Source: Verrucomicrobiia bacterium
GTDB taxonomy: Bacteria > Verrucomicrobiota > Verrucomicrobiia > Limisphaerales > UBA11358
Length of the DNA stretch: 5,045 nt
Direction: 5' to 3'
Assembly (NCBI GenBank): GCA_030044395.1
Contig: JASHVW010000340.1
Coordinates: 1-5,045, forward strand
The notes under the pieces were generated by a model, which did no database searches, was not told the origin of the DNA, and saw only the letters and a list, made by a program, of their open reading frames with translations. Position 1 is the first letter of the stretch. Every line of letters starts with the position of its first letter. Shown here piece after piece: positions 1-5,045 of the stretch. The position numbers and the translations under genes were made by a program.

Positions 1-672
1 GGCAAGGCTGCGGAACCGGCGCGAACGGCCGGTATTCCCAAGCTCAAGGTGCTGGTGGCGGGGGCCAAGAAGGGGTTGATTGACGATTATCAAACGGCAG
101 CGCGAAATGCGGGGCTTTCTCCCGAATGCATCGTGCCCGGCTTGATTGGCCCGGTGAATTCATTCGAGATGGCCATGAATCAAGTGTTCGAAAATGAGTC
201 AGTGGCCCTTGTAGATGTCGGGTTCAAGCATTCCACCGTGTGTGTTTTAGACCGGGGCGAACTGGCCCTGACACGGGTCGTCAACATTGGAGGCGATCAA
301 TTGACATCGGGACTTGCCGAGGCCATGGGAGTGACCTATGCGGAGGCCGAAGGCATCAAGTTGGGGATGGCTCCCGAAGCCATTTCGTCGGTGGAATTAC
401 AGGTGACGCCTTTGGGACGCGAATTGCGGGCATCGCTGGATTTCTTCGAACACCAATCCGACCGCCCGGTTTCGCAAGTCTTTGTGACAGGGGCCGCGGC
501 AAATTCAGAGAACTTCCTGGAGATGTTGCATGCGGAGATGATTGTGGAGTGCAAAACGTGGAATCCCACGACGTTCTTGCAATTGGCATTGCCCGGACCG
601 CAGGCAGTGGAAATTGAACACGTTGGGCCGCAATTAAGTGTGGCAATTGGCGCGGCGCTTGCTGCGCTTTAA
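1..672 (+). CDS. pilM: PilM, type IV pilus actin-like ATPase (5'-partial)
   Basis: The frame is open from base 1 to a TAA at 670-672, giving 223 visible residues. PilM is usually about 350 aa, so roughly the first third (phosphate-1 region and the start of the fold) lies outside the window; the GTG at 49 is an internal codon, not the start. PilM is a cytoplasmic FtsA/actin-like ATPase that binds the N-terminal peptide of PilN and anchors the alignment complex. Visible support: an actin-type phosphate-2 motif, VALVDVGFKHST (D72, G74, S78/T79 of the fragment); RVVNIGGDQLT at about 92-102, followed by the EAEGIKLG helix typical of PilM; a late adenosine-type loop, VFVTGAAANS (161-170); the WNP motif near 187; and a closing SVAIGAALAAL helix. 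The loop reads GAAAN instead of the usual Gly-rich GGG(A/S). It is followed at 71 bp by pilN, as in classical pilMNOPQ operons. The family call is firm; ATPase activity is inferred. Confidence 0.93.
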   Translation, partial: GKAAEPARTAGIPKLKVLVAGAKKGLIDDYQTAARNAGLSPECIVPGLIGPVNSFEMAMNQVFENESVALVDVGFKHSTVCVLDRGELALTRVVNIGGDQLTSGLAEAMGVTYAEAEGIKLGMAPEAISSVELQVTPLGRELRASLDFFEHQSDRPVSQVFVTGAAANSENFLEMLHAEMIVECKTWNPTTFLQLALPGPQAVEIEHVGPQLSVAIGAALAAL

Positions 673-743
673 GGTCAGTTACGGACTAAAATAGGCAATT
701 AGGTAAGGCCAAATCGCGTACGCGTTGGCAGTCAGATTTAGCT
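673..743 (+). other. pilM-pilN intergenic gap with a short palindrome
   Basis: This 71-bp non-coding gap holds a perfect 10-base palindrome, CGCGTACGCG, at 715-724, about 20 bases before the pilN start. A TAAAAT resembling a -10 box lies at 687-692, but no -35 box is correctly spaced, so I do not call a promoter. There is no T-tract terminator. No clear Shine-Dalgarno sequence precedes the ATG at 744. Confidence 0.4.
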
Positions 744-1385
744 ATGCCGATACAAATAAACTTGTTGGCGGAAGCCCGGGCTGCGGAGGAATTGCGCCGG
801 CGCGATCCCGTCAAGCGCGCCATTTTTCTTGGGATTTCGCTTGCGGCGGTGTTTTTGGGCTGGAGTGCGATGGTGGAAGCGATGGCGATGTCGGCAAGGG
901 CAACGCAGGCGGGGGTGGAAACCGAAATTGCCACGCGAACCAACGAATATGCACAGGTTGAGAACAATATGAGGCAACTGAGTTTGACACGATCACGCAT
1001 AATGGCGTTGCAAAAATTGCAAGACGATCGGTTCCTGCAGGGGAACCTGCTGAACGCGTTACAACTTGCAACCGTGCCCGACGTTCAATTAACCGCATTG
1101 CACCTGGACCAGAGTTATTTATTGCAAGTTGGCACGGGAACTCGGCCAGGCACAGTGCGGGAAAAGATCACCTTGAATCTGGACGCACGCGATTTCAGCG
1201 CCAATCCCGGCGACCAGGTCAACAAATTCATGCAGGTGATTGAAAAACAGCCCTATTTTAATGAGATGCTCGACAAAACCAACGCCGTCCAATTGACCAG
1301 TCCGCCGTCCGCTCCGGTGGAGGACAACGGCAAAGCCTATGTGACATTCTCATTGGAATGCCAATTTCCAGACAAAACGCGATGA
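744..1385 (+). CDS. pilN: PilN, type IV pilus inner-membrane alignment protein
   Basis: A 213-aa bitopic inner-membrane protein; PilN is usually about 180-220 aa. The N-terminus MPIQINLLAE carries the INLL motif that docks into PilM in characterised systems. Residues about 8-25 are charged and cytoplasmic, one membrane helix follows at about 25-47 (AIFLGISLAAVFLGW and onward), then a predicted coiled coil at about 50-95. The periplasmic ferredoxin-like domain spans about 105-210 (VPDVQLTALHLDQ, KITLNLDARD, NKFMQVIEKQPYF, AYVTFSLECQF). The ATG at 744 is chosen because it places INLL at the very N-terminus; no strong ribosome binding site is visible. The gene lies 71 bp after pilM and its TGA overlaps the pilO ATG, which fits a coupled PilN-PilO pair. 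Sequence identity to model PilN is evidently low, so the call rests on the motif, topology and gene order together. Confidence 0.88.
   Translation: MPIQINLLAEARAAEELRRRDPVKRAIFLGISLAAVFLGWSAMVEAMAMSARATQAGVETEIATRTNEYAQVENNMRQLSLTRSRIMALQKLQDDRFLQGNLLNALQLATVPDVQLTALHLDQSYLLQVGTGTRPGTVREKITLNLDARDFSANPGDQVNKFMQVIEKQPYFNEMLDKTNAVQLTSPPSAPVEDNGKAYVTFSLECQFPDKTR
1382..1385 (+). promoter_or_regulatory. ATGA stop-start overlap coupling pilN and pilO
   Basis: The pilN stop TGA (1383-1385) lies inside the pilO start region (ATG 1382-1384). With no Shine-Dalgarno sequence upstream of pilO, reinitiation by ribosomes finishing pilN is the likely way pilO is translated. That would suit two proteins thought to act as a 1:1 heterodimer. 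Confidence 0.7.
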
Positions 1386-1957
1386 ACCGATTACCAAAAG
1401 AGAAACGCGACAAACTGATCCTGGTCTGCATGATCACGGTCATGGCATTGGGCGGGATTGGATTTGGGATGATTCGCCCCCAATATGCCACGATCAGAGA
1501 AATTCAACACGCCACCACCGTCGATCGCGAGAAATTGGAGAACATGAATAAGGCTGTTGCGGGCGCGGCAACCACGTTGAACCAATTACAGGACATGTCC
1601 GATACATTGACGCAAGCCGAGGCGGATATGGCCACCGGCGATCCCAATGGATGGATTTACGACACCATCCGCAAATTCAAATCGCAATACAAGATGGACA
1701 TTAGCATTGCCTCGCAAACAACCATCGAGCCCGAGGACATGCTGCCACAGCTTCCATTTCAACAACTCAAAGTCACCGTCAATGGCACGGCGTATTACCA
1801 CGATTTGGGAAAATTCATCGCCGCTTTTGAAAATGATTATCCCCATGGCCGTATTTGCAATTTGAGCCTCAGTCCGTCCGGAGCGGGCGGTGACAGTTCC
1901 GAAAAACTTTTTTTCAGGATGGACATTGTCGTTCTGGTCAAACCGAGCCAGACATAA
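1382..1957 (+). CDS. pilO: PilO, type IV pilus inner-membrane alignment protein
   Basis: A 191-aa bitopic inner-membrane protein that pairs with PilN in the periplasm and helps join the inner-membrane platform to the secretin. It has a short basic cytoplasmic N-terminus (MNRLPKEKRDK), a membrane helix at about 11-31, a likely coiled coil at about 37-85, and a ferredoxin-like domain at about 100-188. In the last, YYHDLGKFIAAFENDYP (138-154) is the typical PilO segment, followed by ICNLSLSPSG and the strand FFRMDIVVLVKP. I chose the ATG at 1382, which overlaps the pilN stop as ATGA, over an in-frame ATG at 1358. The later start gives the expected short basic head before the membrane helix and a standard 4-base coupling overlap. 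No Shine-Dalgarno sequence is visible, consistent with translational coupling to pilN. Confidence 0.88.
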   Translation: MNRLPKEKRDKLILVCMITVMALGGIGFGMIRPQYATIREIQHATTVDREKLENMNKAVAGAATTLNQLQDMSDTLTQAEADMATGDPNGWIYDTIRKFKSQYKMDISIASQTTIEPEDMLPQLPFQQLKVTVNGTAYYHDLGKFIAAFENDYPHGRICNLSLSPSGAGGDSSEKLFFRMDIVVLVKPSQT

Positions 1958-1963
1958 ACAACG

Positions 1964-2416
1964 ATGAAACAACAGATAAAGAGGCGCGAAAAGTTTCCGC
2001 TAACGCTGGTGATGGCGGTATTGGCCGGGGTGTTGCCCGGGCGCGCCGCGCCGCCCACGCCCCCTGCTCCCGCCGCTCCGCCGAAATCCGTGTTTATTAT
2101 GCCATCCAAACCGGAGGAGGGGCGCGATCCCTTTTTTCCGGATTCCACCCGTCCCTACCAGGAGGCCCAGGCCCTCCACCCCGTCATCGTCCCGGTGGTT
2201 CCCACGTTGAAAGTGCAGACCATATTGGTGAACCGAAACGGGGAGGCCTTCGTCGTAATCAATGATCAAACTTTTGCCGCCGGCGATGAAGGCGACGTGA
2301 TTACCAGTTCCGGGCGCAGAGTCCACCTTCATTGCCTGACCGTTGATCCCCGGAAGAACATTGTTACCGTCGAAGCCGGCGGCGAGCAATTGACGCTGAA
2401 CTTTACAGGCAATTGA
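1964..2416 (+). CDS. PilP/GspC-like periplasmic linker protein of the pilus complex
   Basis: A 150-aa exported protein in the pilP position, 6 bp after pilO and just before the secretin. A basic head (KQQIKRREK) and hydrophobic core (FPLTLVMAVLAGVL) form a signal peptide with likely cleavage after Ala28 or Ala29 in PGRAAP. A Pro/Ala-rich linker follows (30-41), then the motif RDPFFP (54-59), which recalls the RDPF segment of PilP. A small beta-rich domain spans about 80-147 (LKVQTILVNRNGEAFVVINDQ, DEGDVI, NIVTVEAGGEQLTLNF), resembling the homology-region domain of PilP/GspC that contacts secretin N0. Unlike classical PilP there is no lipobox cysteine; the only Cys is 124. It may therefore be soluble in the periplasm, or held by an uncleaved signal anchor as in GspC. 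The ATG at 1964 gives a clean signal peptide but lacks a strong ribosome binding site. The role is inferred from position, motif and fold pattern. Confidence 0.7.
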   Translation: MKQQIKRREKFPLTLVMAVLAGVLPGRAAPPTPPAPAAPPKSVFIMPSKPEEGRDPFFPDSTRPYQEAQALHPVIVPVVPTLKVQTILVNRNGEAFVVINDQTFAAGDEGDVITSSGRRVHLHCLTVDPRKNIVTVEAGGEQLTLNFTGN

Positions 2417-2562
2417 TGAAAACAATCAAGGCAACGCCAATTGAGAATTTGCCGCGTTACGAGTGTTGCGGAAGCGGGAAAAATTTGTCGGGCTTTTTCG
2501 GAGATCCATATCCATATGCATCAGCACAAACAATCGGAGACAAAGGAGTTTCAAAATCAATC
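2417..2562 (+). other. Gap before pilQ that stays open in the secretin frame
   Basis: These 146 bp separate the PilP-like stop from the preferred pilQ start. The stretch has no stop in the pilQ frame: an ATG at 2416-2418 overlaps the preceding TGA by one base and would add 49 residues. Those residues include ECCGSGKN and several aromatics, unlike the Cys-free, Thr/Asn-rich secretin, and would bury the signal peptide inside the protein. I therefore treat the stretch as an untranslated leader or a remnant. No terminator hairpin or convincing promoter was found. Confidence 0.5.
2542..2548 (+). promoter_or_regulatory. Ribosome binding site of pilQ
   Basis: AAAGGAG, the strongest Shine-Dalgarno match in the window, lies 14 bases before the ATG at 2563. 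The spacing is longer than ideal, but no other start codon in this frame lies between. The site supports 2563 over the upstream ATG at 2416 as the secretin start. Confidence 0.65.
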
Positions 2563-4452
2563 ATGAAGACAATACGCATCGCCGTCCTGTTGCTTGCGGG
2601 GGGGTTCCTCCCACAACTGGCTTTATCCCAAACCAATACCAACGTTGCTGACACTGGCATGGCCACCAACGCGGTTGAAACGTCCACCAGCCCCGGCGGG
2701 GCCGCCACGACCAACGGGGCGGGCGCCCCGGCGATGCCCATGGTGGCGCAATCCAACGCCACGACCACCGTCACCAGCAACGCTTCGCCGATGGAGACGA
2801 CCAATGCGGTCGTTCCCGAGGTGACTAATACGTTGCCGATGACCGAAGGCAGCGCCACCACGGCGAGCACTGCGGAAACGACGACGGCCCCCGGCGAAAA
2901 CGGGCAGGCGCCCGCAGCGCCGAGCGTCGCGCCCATCTCGTTCACGGACGTGCCTTTGGACGTCGCCATTCAGGCGTTGGCGCGCGAAGCGGGCATCAAT
3001 TATTTGCTGGACCCGGCCATTGGCTGGGGACAGCCGGACCAAAACGGCCAGATCCGACAGCCGCCGACCTTGTCGGTGCGATGGGAGGGTGTCACAGCGG
3101 AACAGGCATTGCTGGCGCTTCTGGACAACTACGGCCTTGATATGATTGAGAACCCCAAGACGAAAATTGCCAAAATTACGCTTAAATCGCCCAACGCGCT
3201 TCCTCCGCTCATCACGCGGGTGATCCAGCTCAGGTACGCCAGCCCCACCAATATGTTGAATGCGCTCACTGGTTCATTGTCGGACAAACGGAGCCGCATC
3301 GTGGCGGACGTACGCACCAGCCAGTTGGTCGTAGTGGCCACGGACCCCGAGCAATCCACGATAGATACGCTGATTGCCGACCTGGACAAGCCCACCCGGC
3401 AAGTGCTCATCGAAACCAAGTTTGTCGAAGTATCCAGCAATCCGAGCACGTCGAAGGGCATTGACTGGGCGGGCACCTTGCAGGCGCAAAACTTTTCATT
3501 TGGGAACGGCCAGTTGAACGGCGCCGGCGTGACGCCGTCGGTGTCAACGATCAACATCCCGGGTTTGCCGGTGACCGTTCCTGGATTTGGGGGTGGCGCC
3601 AGCACAACGACGAGTCCAGGCTCGTCTTCAAGCACGACCTTGAATTCCGAACCTGAAAATTCTCTTAATCCGGGCGGATTTACGATTAATACCGCCAATG
3701 GATTGTCGCCGGACATTGGATTTTTAAGCGCCGATGGCGTCAAGGCAATTTTCTCGTTCTTGAACCAATCCACGGAGGCGCAAGTCGTGTCCACGCCACG
3801 GGTGGTTACCCTGGACAACCAGACGGCCACCATCCAGGTGACGACCGAGTTCCCCGTTATCAACGTTCAAGCCGGTACCCAGGTGACCGCCGGTGGTTCC
3901 TCGATTAGCTATTCCAACATCGGCACCATCCTGCTGGTGACGCCACGCATTACTGCCAACGATTACATCTGGTTAAGCGTAAATCCCCAAGTTTCAACGT
4001 TTGCCGGCACTGACAACAAGACGATTGATGGATTTCTTTATCAAGCGGACATATTTGATTCCCGCGTTGTCCAATCGGAGGTCCTCATACCCAACGCCCA
4101 TACGCTGGTGATGGGCGGTCTGATGCAGGACAATCCGAACGCAGGTTATACCAAAGTGCCGATTCTGGGCGATATTCCGGGGTTGGGTTTCCTCTTTCGC
4201 AGCGAGAACAACAGCCTGAGCAAGGACAATCTTCTCATTTTCATTACGCCGACAATTCTCAAGGATTCGGACTTCAAGCCGATGCAAACGGAATTTCTCA
4301 ACAGCGAGCCGCGGACGCTGCCCGAGCCGATGAATATGCATTCATGGTGGGACAGCGCCCAACCTCGCGGCAATTGGAGCGATCCCATACCGCCGCAGGA
4401 TGAACCGTCATCGCAGATGCCAACCAATAACACGGCGCCGTCGTCATTTTAA
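2563..4452 (+). CDS. pilQ: PilQ-type outer-membrane secretin
   Basis: A 629-aa secretin, the multimeric outer-membrane channel through which the pilus passes. The signal peptide is residues 1-22 (MKTIRIAVLLLAGGF and onward; cleavage ALS|Q). Residues 23-121 are a Thr/Asn/Ala-rich linker. An N0/STN-like domain follows at about 124-208 (ISFTDVPLDVAIQALAREAG), then an N1 domain at about 215-277 (VIQLRYASPTNMLNAL, ADVRTSQLVVVATDPE). The secretin domain spans about 281-566: VLIETKFVEVSS, the STEAQVVSTPRVVTLDNQTA segment, and the signature VPILGDIPGLGFLFR (532-546) ending in LLIFITPTIL. A Gly/Ser/Thr-rich insert lies at about 312-385, and a Pro/Asn-rich tail at 566-629. There are no AMIN domains, which typical PilQ uses to bind peptidoglycan, and no cysteines. 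The start at 2563 is supported by AAAGGAG and the signal peptide; an in-frame start at 2416 is possible. The pilMNO context favours PilQ over GspD. Confidence 0.95.
   Translation: MKTIRIAVLLLAGGFLPQLALSQTNTNVADTGMATNAVETSTSPGGAATTNGAGAPAMPMVAQSNATTTVTSNASPMETTNAVVPEVTNTLPMTEGSATTASTAETTTAPGENGQAPAAPSVAPISFTDVPLDVAIQALAREAGINYLLDPAIGWGQPDQNGQIRQPPTLSVRWEGVTAEQALLALLDNYGLDMIENPKTKIAKITLKSPNALPPLITRVIQLRYASPTNMLNALTGSLSDKRSRIVADVRTSQLVVVATDPEQSTIDTLIADLDKPTRQVLIETKFVEVSSNPSTSKGIDWAGTLQAQNFSFGNGQLNGAGVTPSVSTINIPGLPVTVPGFGGGASTTTSPGSSSSTTLNSEPENSLNPGGFTINTANGLSPDIGFLSADGVKAIFSFLNQSTEAQVVSTPRVVTLDNQTATIQVTTEFPVINVQAGTQVTAGGSSISYSNIGTILLVTPRITANDYIWLSVNPQVSTFAGTDNKTIDGFLYQADIFDSRVVQSEVLIPNAHTLVMGGLMQDNPNAGYTKVPILGDIPGLGFLFRSENNSLSKDNLLIFITPTILKDSDFKPMQTEFLNSEPRTLPEPMNMHSWWDSAQPRGNWSDPIPPQDEPSSQMPTNNTAPSSF
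2629..2925 (+). other. Thr/Asn/Ala-rich low-complexity segment of the secretin
   Basis: Codons 23-121 of pilQ encode a segment dominated by Thr, Asn, Ala, Ser, Pro and Met, with recurring TNA/TTN/ETT-type words (for example GMATNAVETSTS, NATTTVTSNASP, METTNAVVPEVTN). No folded domain is recognisable. It joins the mature N-terminus to the N0 domain and is probably a disordered periplasmic linker. The skewed composition also leaves long open frames on the opposite strand, which I regard as shadows. Confidence 0.75.
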
Positions 4453-4469
4453 ACCTTGGCAAGAAGATT

Positions 4470-4473
4470 GGAG
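4470..4473 (+). promoter_or_regulatory. Ribosome binding site of the NHL-repeat gene
   Basis: GGAG sits 7 bases before the ATG at 4481, inside the 28-bp gap after pilQ. The good spacing fixes the start codon. No terminator-like hairpin is visible in the gap, so read-through from pilQ is plausible. Confidence 0.65.
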
Positions 4474-4480
4474 TAGTATT

Positions 4481-5045
4481 ATGAAAAGCGCATTTTTACG
4501 GCGAAAACTTTTGAACGCTGCCTTGGCAGCGTTGATGCTGGCCGCCGGAAATCTTTTGGCCACCACTGTGGCCCTGGTGGGCGGCCAGGGCAAGGCTGGC
4601 TACGAGGACGGCGACACCTATCATGACGCGCTGTTTAGCACGCCTAGTGGGATGACGATGGACAGCTACGGAGATTTGTGGGTGGCCGACCGAGGCAATA
4701 ACGTCATCCGCGTTATCTCAAGCCCGGAGGACAGCCAAAGCGGCGGGAGCGAAACGCTGACCTTTGCGCCAGTTACCACAAATTTAATTGTGCAACCGAT
4801 TGCCGTGGCCCTGGATGATGTTGGGGACGTCTTCATCCTGGATTATGGAAATGGAAACAATGGAAACATCGTCGAATACGATACCGACTATGGGGACAGT
4901 GAGTGGACCAATTCGATGATCCTGACCAATGCTGCCGGGATGACGATGGACTCAAGCGGCAATATTTACGTAACCGTCAACAGCAATCAGATTTTGGAAT
5001 TTTTTCCGGGCACCGCATTCAGCAGTGTGGTTGCCACCATCACCA
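4481..5045 (+). CDS. Secreted NHL-repeat beta-propeller protein (3'-partial)
   Basis: The frame is open from ATG 4481 to the window end, giving 188 residues and no stop. A signal peptide covers about 1-27: basic KSAFLRRK, a hydrophobic core LLNAALAALMLAAGNLL, and likely cleavage after LLA27. Mature sequence opens with VALVGGQGKAGYEDGD, the usual lead-in to an NHL propeller, then NHL-type blades. Blade 1 is at about 51-79 (FSTPSGMTMDSYGDLWVAD, RGNNVIRVI), blade 2 at about 105-133 (QPIAVALDDVGDVFILDYG, NIVEY), and blade 3 at about 150-175 (AAGMTMDSSGNIYVTV, NQILEFF). NHL propellers are binding scaffolds, or occasionally enzymes; nothing here shows a catalytic site. The gene lies 28 bp after pilQ on the same strand with its own GGAG, so it may be co-transcribed with the pilus genes or be the first gene of the next unit. 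A surface or pilus-associated binding role is a guess from context. Confidence 0.85.
   Translation, partial: MKSAFLRRKLLNAALAALMLAAGNLLATTVALVGGQGKAGYEDGDTYHDALFSTPSGMTMDSYGDLWVADRGNNVIRVISSPEDSQSGGSETLTFAPVTTNLIVQPIAVALDDVGDVFILDYGNGNNGNIVEYDTDYGDSEWTNSMILTNAAGMTMDSSGNIYVTVNSNQILEFFPGTAFSSVVATIT
4649..4663 (+). repeat. 15-nt repeat copy 1 (NHL blade 1)
   Basis: GGGATGACGATGGAC, encoding GMTMD, recurs exactly at 4937-4951 in blade 3. The identity at DNA level suggests blade duplication or conversion rather than protein-level convergence, although 15 bases is short. Confidence 0.6.
4937..4951 (+). repeat. 15-nt repeat copy 2 (NHL blade 3)
   Basis: This is the second exact copy of GGGATGACGATGGAC, 288 bases after the first, at the equivalent position of another NHL blade. 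Both copies are in the same reading frame. Confidence 0.6.

Noticed and set aside
240..617. 125-aa plus-strand open frame overlapping pilM
   Set aside because: It is a shadow frame within conserved PilM sequence, with no start signal or recognisable domain.
687..692. TAAAAT resembling a -10 box before pilN
   Set aside because: No -35-like hexamer lies 16-18 bases upstream; the nearest candidate, TTGCTG at 659-664, is 22 bases away.
1358..1381. Earlier in-frame ATG for pilO at 1358
   Set aside because: It would add eight residues and lengthen the overlap with pilN to 28 bases; the ATGA overlap at 1382 gives a more typical PilO head.
1908..1914. Run of seven T near the end of pilO as a possible slippage or frameshift site
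   Set aside because: The frame continues normally into a typical PilO C-terminal strand, so there is no sign of frameshift or sequencing error.
2461..2490. P-loop-like GSGKN in the stretch before pilQ
   Set aside because: The spacing does not match GxxxxGK(S/T), and the stretch is probably untranslated.
2478..2499. GAAAAA...TTTTTC inverted repeat before pilQ as a possible terminator
   Set aside because: The stem is only six mostly A-T pairs with no following T-tract; it is too weak to call.
2457..2969. 170-aa minus-strand open frame rich in Val/Ala
   Set aside because: It is the mirror of the Thr/Asn/Ala-rich linker codons; that composition rarely makes stops in this antisense frame.
3129..3863. 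244-aa open frame on the minus strand within pilQ
   Set aside because: It lies wholly opposite a well-supported secretin domain, and its translation shows no recognisable domain. It is a codon-composition shadow.

Overview
This window reads as part of a type IV pilus assembly cluster on the + strand of a Gram-negative bacterium. The gene order is pilM (5' end outside the window), pilN, pilO, a PilP-like periplasmic protein, the outer-membrane secretin pilQ, and then the start of a secreted NHL beta-propeller protein that runs off the right edge. I infer Verrucomicrobiota (Pedosphaera/Limisphaera-like) from the style of the proteins: Asn/Thr-rich linkers after signal peptides, the diverged PilM/N/O set, and NHL proteins in the neighbourhood. 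The sequence alone cannot prove this; the presence of a secretin does support an outer membrane.

Layout. 1-672 is the C-terminal two thirds of PilM, an actin-like cytoplasmic ATPase. After a 71-bp gap, 744-1385 encodes PilN and 1382-1957 encodes PilO; both are bitopic inner-membrane proteins, and their genes overlap by ATGA. Six bases later comes the PilP-like protein (1964-2416), with a signal peptide and an RDPF-type motif. Then there are 146 bp that are also open in the secretin frame. The secretin most likely starts at ATG 2563, after AAAGGAG and before a clean signal peptide, and ends at 4452. After 28 bp with no terminator-like hairpin, the NHL-repeat gene starts at 4481.

How they work together. 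From family knowledge, PilM binds the cytoplasmic N-terminus of PilN (the INLL motif is visible here). PilN and PilO form a heterodimer through periplasmic coiled-coil and ferredoxin-like domains. A PilP/GspC-type protein links that dimer to the N0/N1 domains of the secretin. The result is an alignment complex running from cytoplasm to outer membrane, through which the pilus passes. The NHL protein is exported and could be a surface or pilus-associated factor, but only adjacency supports that.

Novelty. I see no wholly new system. The points worth a second look are the ambiguous, extendable secretin start, the replacement of the usual peptidoglycan-binding AMIN region of PilQ by a roughly 100-residue Thr/Asn/Ala-rich stretch, the absence of a lipobox in the PilP-like protein, and the NHL propeller directly downstream.
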